Part shown: piece after piece, positions 7,436 to 8,053 of the stretch
Numbering within the stretch: position 1 is the stretch's first letter
How the letters are laid out: the number at the start of each line of letters is the position of its first letter
Assembly (NCBI GenBank): GCA_031256755.1
Contig: JAIRPZ010000190.1
Span: 1-8,053 of the forward strand
Direction: 5' to 3'
Source of the DNA: Planctomycetaceae bacterium
GTDB taxonomy: Bacteria; Planctomycetota; Planctomycetia; Pirellulales; Thermoguttaceae
DNA: 8,053 nt
The notes under the pieces: generated by a model
Database searches by the model: none
What the model was told of the DNA's origin: nothing
Seen by the model: the letters and a program-made list of their open reading frames with translations, nothing else
Program-made: the position numbers and the translations under genes

Positions 7436-7462
7436 TTGTTTTTTCTGTTGTTTCGTTATATT
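7436..7462 (+). promoter_or_regulatory. Candidate promoter for the last gene
   Basis: TTGTTT (7436-7441) and TATATT (7457-7462) are spaced by 15 bases in an AT-rich stretch just after the comM stop. A short inverted repeat, GTGATT (7469-7474) with AATCAC (7484-7489), lies just downstream where an operator could sit. The spacing is suboptimal and AT-rich DNA gives such matches by chance. Confidence 0.25.
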
Positions 7463-7500
7463 TCTCCGGTGATTCTGATAATCAATCACGATAAAGCAAA

Positions 7501-7581
7501 ATGAAAAGGTTCCGTTTATGTTCGTCCTGTTTAGAATGGCTGCTTTTTATCGGAGTCATGGAATTGGGCTGTCGGCATTGA
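7501..7581 (+). other. Short open frame, possible out-of-frame N-terminus of the last gene
   Basis: ATG 7501 opens a 26-codon frame starting MKRFRLCSSCLEWLL and ending at TGA 7579-7581. It overlaps coding-like sequence in the next frame that continues to the end of the window. Removing one T from the T5 run at 7544-7548 would join its first 15 codons to that frame without a stop. Alone it could be a random small frame; no Shine-Dalgarno precedes it. Confidence 0.35.
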
Positions 7582-7594
7582 TTATGTTTACGAT

Positions 7595-8053
7595 ATGATG
7601 TTCTCTGAAAGCAATAACTGCTGGATTTCGCCGCCGGTCAACGGCTGGTGCTTTTTATTTTGCCGGATAGACAGTACCGGCAAAGAGGAATCGTTATTGT
7701 TTTTGAACCGGTTGAGCCGATTTTTCGGCGAGGCGTGTTTCTTCGGAACACATCGGATTTCCAGTTATGCGGCGTGGATTCGTTCCGTCAACGGTCGTAT
7801 TGTCCGTTCATTTATCACGGGTGACAGCGGCAATATTGTCAACCAAGGGGAGCGGACAGGGATTGAAACCGGCGCGGCTTATATGTTGATTGATATAGAG
7901 GACGAAGCGGACACATCAAAAGGGCGACCGCAATGGGCGGATAATGAGGATTGGGTGATGCAGATTGCCGGCGACTGGACGGTCAATCCGCAGGATTTAG
8001 GGGATGAACAATATCAAACGGAGAAACAACTCGGTATTGCCGGCGTGCTGCCG
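7595..8053 (+). CDS. Protein of unknown function, 3' truncated by the window edge
   Basis: The frame runs open to the last base, giving 153 residues from ATG 7595. I cannot assign a named family. Visible pattern: WISPPVNGWCFLF (10-22), then a charged gap, NRLSRFFGEACFFGTHR (38-54), AAWIRSVNGRIVRSFITGDS (59-78), an acidic low-order stretch (100-120), and DWVMQIAGDWTVNPQDLG (119-136). The spacing of Trp, Gly and Pro recalls uncharacterised bacterial proteins with a tail like 'W-V-DP' after a hydrophobic VM-x-IAG-x-W; that resemblance is from memory and unverified. No signal peptide follows ATG 7595. The frame is open back to 7535, and residues before the ATG (SWNWAVGIDYVYD) look coding, so the true start probably lies upstream and the gene may be frameshifted. 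No Shine-Dalgarno is present at 7595 or 7598. It lies 170 bases after comM. Confidence 0.72.
   Translation, partial: MMFSESNNCWISPPVNGWCFLFCRIDSTGKEESLLFLNRLSRFFGEACFFGTHRISSYAAWIRSVNGRIVRSFITGDSGNIVNQGERTGIETGAAYMLIDIEDEADTSKGRPQWADNEDWVMQIAGDWTVNPQDLGDEQYQTEKQLGIAGVLP

Overview
The window looks like chromosomal housekeeping DNA from a member of the Planctomycetota, possibly a Pirellulales-type lineage of moderate GC. This rests on a protein C-terminus ending in a PEP-CTERM sorting signal, on a long (1460 residue) RNA polymerase beta' subunit with an E. coli-like trigger-loop insertion and an acidic C-terminal tail, and on sparse Shine-Dalgarno use. The lineage call is inference from protein character, not from a search.

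Layout, all on the + strand. Positions 3-248 hold the 3' end of a PEP-CTERM secreted protein gene. Positions 249-676 are intergenic: a 7-bp AT tandem repeat overlapping the upstream stop codon, a 14-bp tandem repeat with an inverted copy (long hairpin), a candidate promoter, and a leader hairpin before rpoC. rpoC fills 677-5059 and is intact, with no rpoB before it. recR (5133-5741) follows after a 73-bp gap carrying a 14-bp tandem duplication directly before its start. A YifB/ComM-family AAA+ gene (5889-7424) follows after 147 bp. From about 7501 to the end there is a further gene cut off by the window edge. It encodes an unrecognised protein, and its 5' end appears broken by a one-base shift at a T5 run.

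Together: beta' is the catalytic subunit of RNA polymerase. RecR and ComM are both recombination proteins: RecR helps load RecA at ssDNA gaps, and ComM is a branch-migration helicase in natural transformation in species where it has been tested. Their adjacency makes a small recombination pair downstream of rpoC, though gaps of 73 and 147 bp without clear terminators leave co-transcription open.

I found no mobile element, CRISPR array, defence system, tRNA or rRNA. The most unusual points are the isolated rpoC, the composite repeat before it, a sharp codon-usage switch inside comM at the boundary of its two domains, and the unclosed 3' gene with its likely frameshift.
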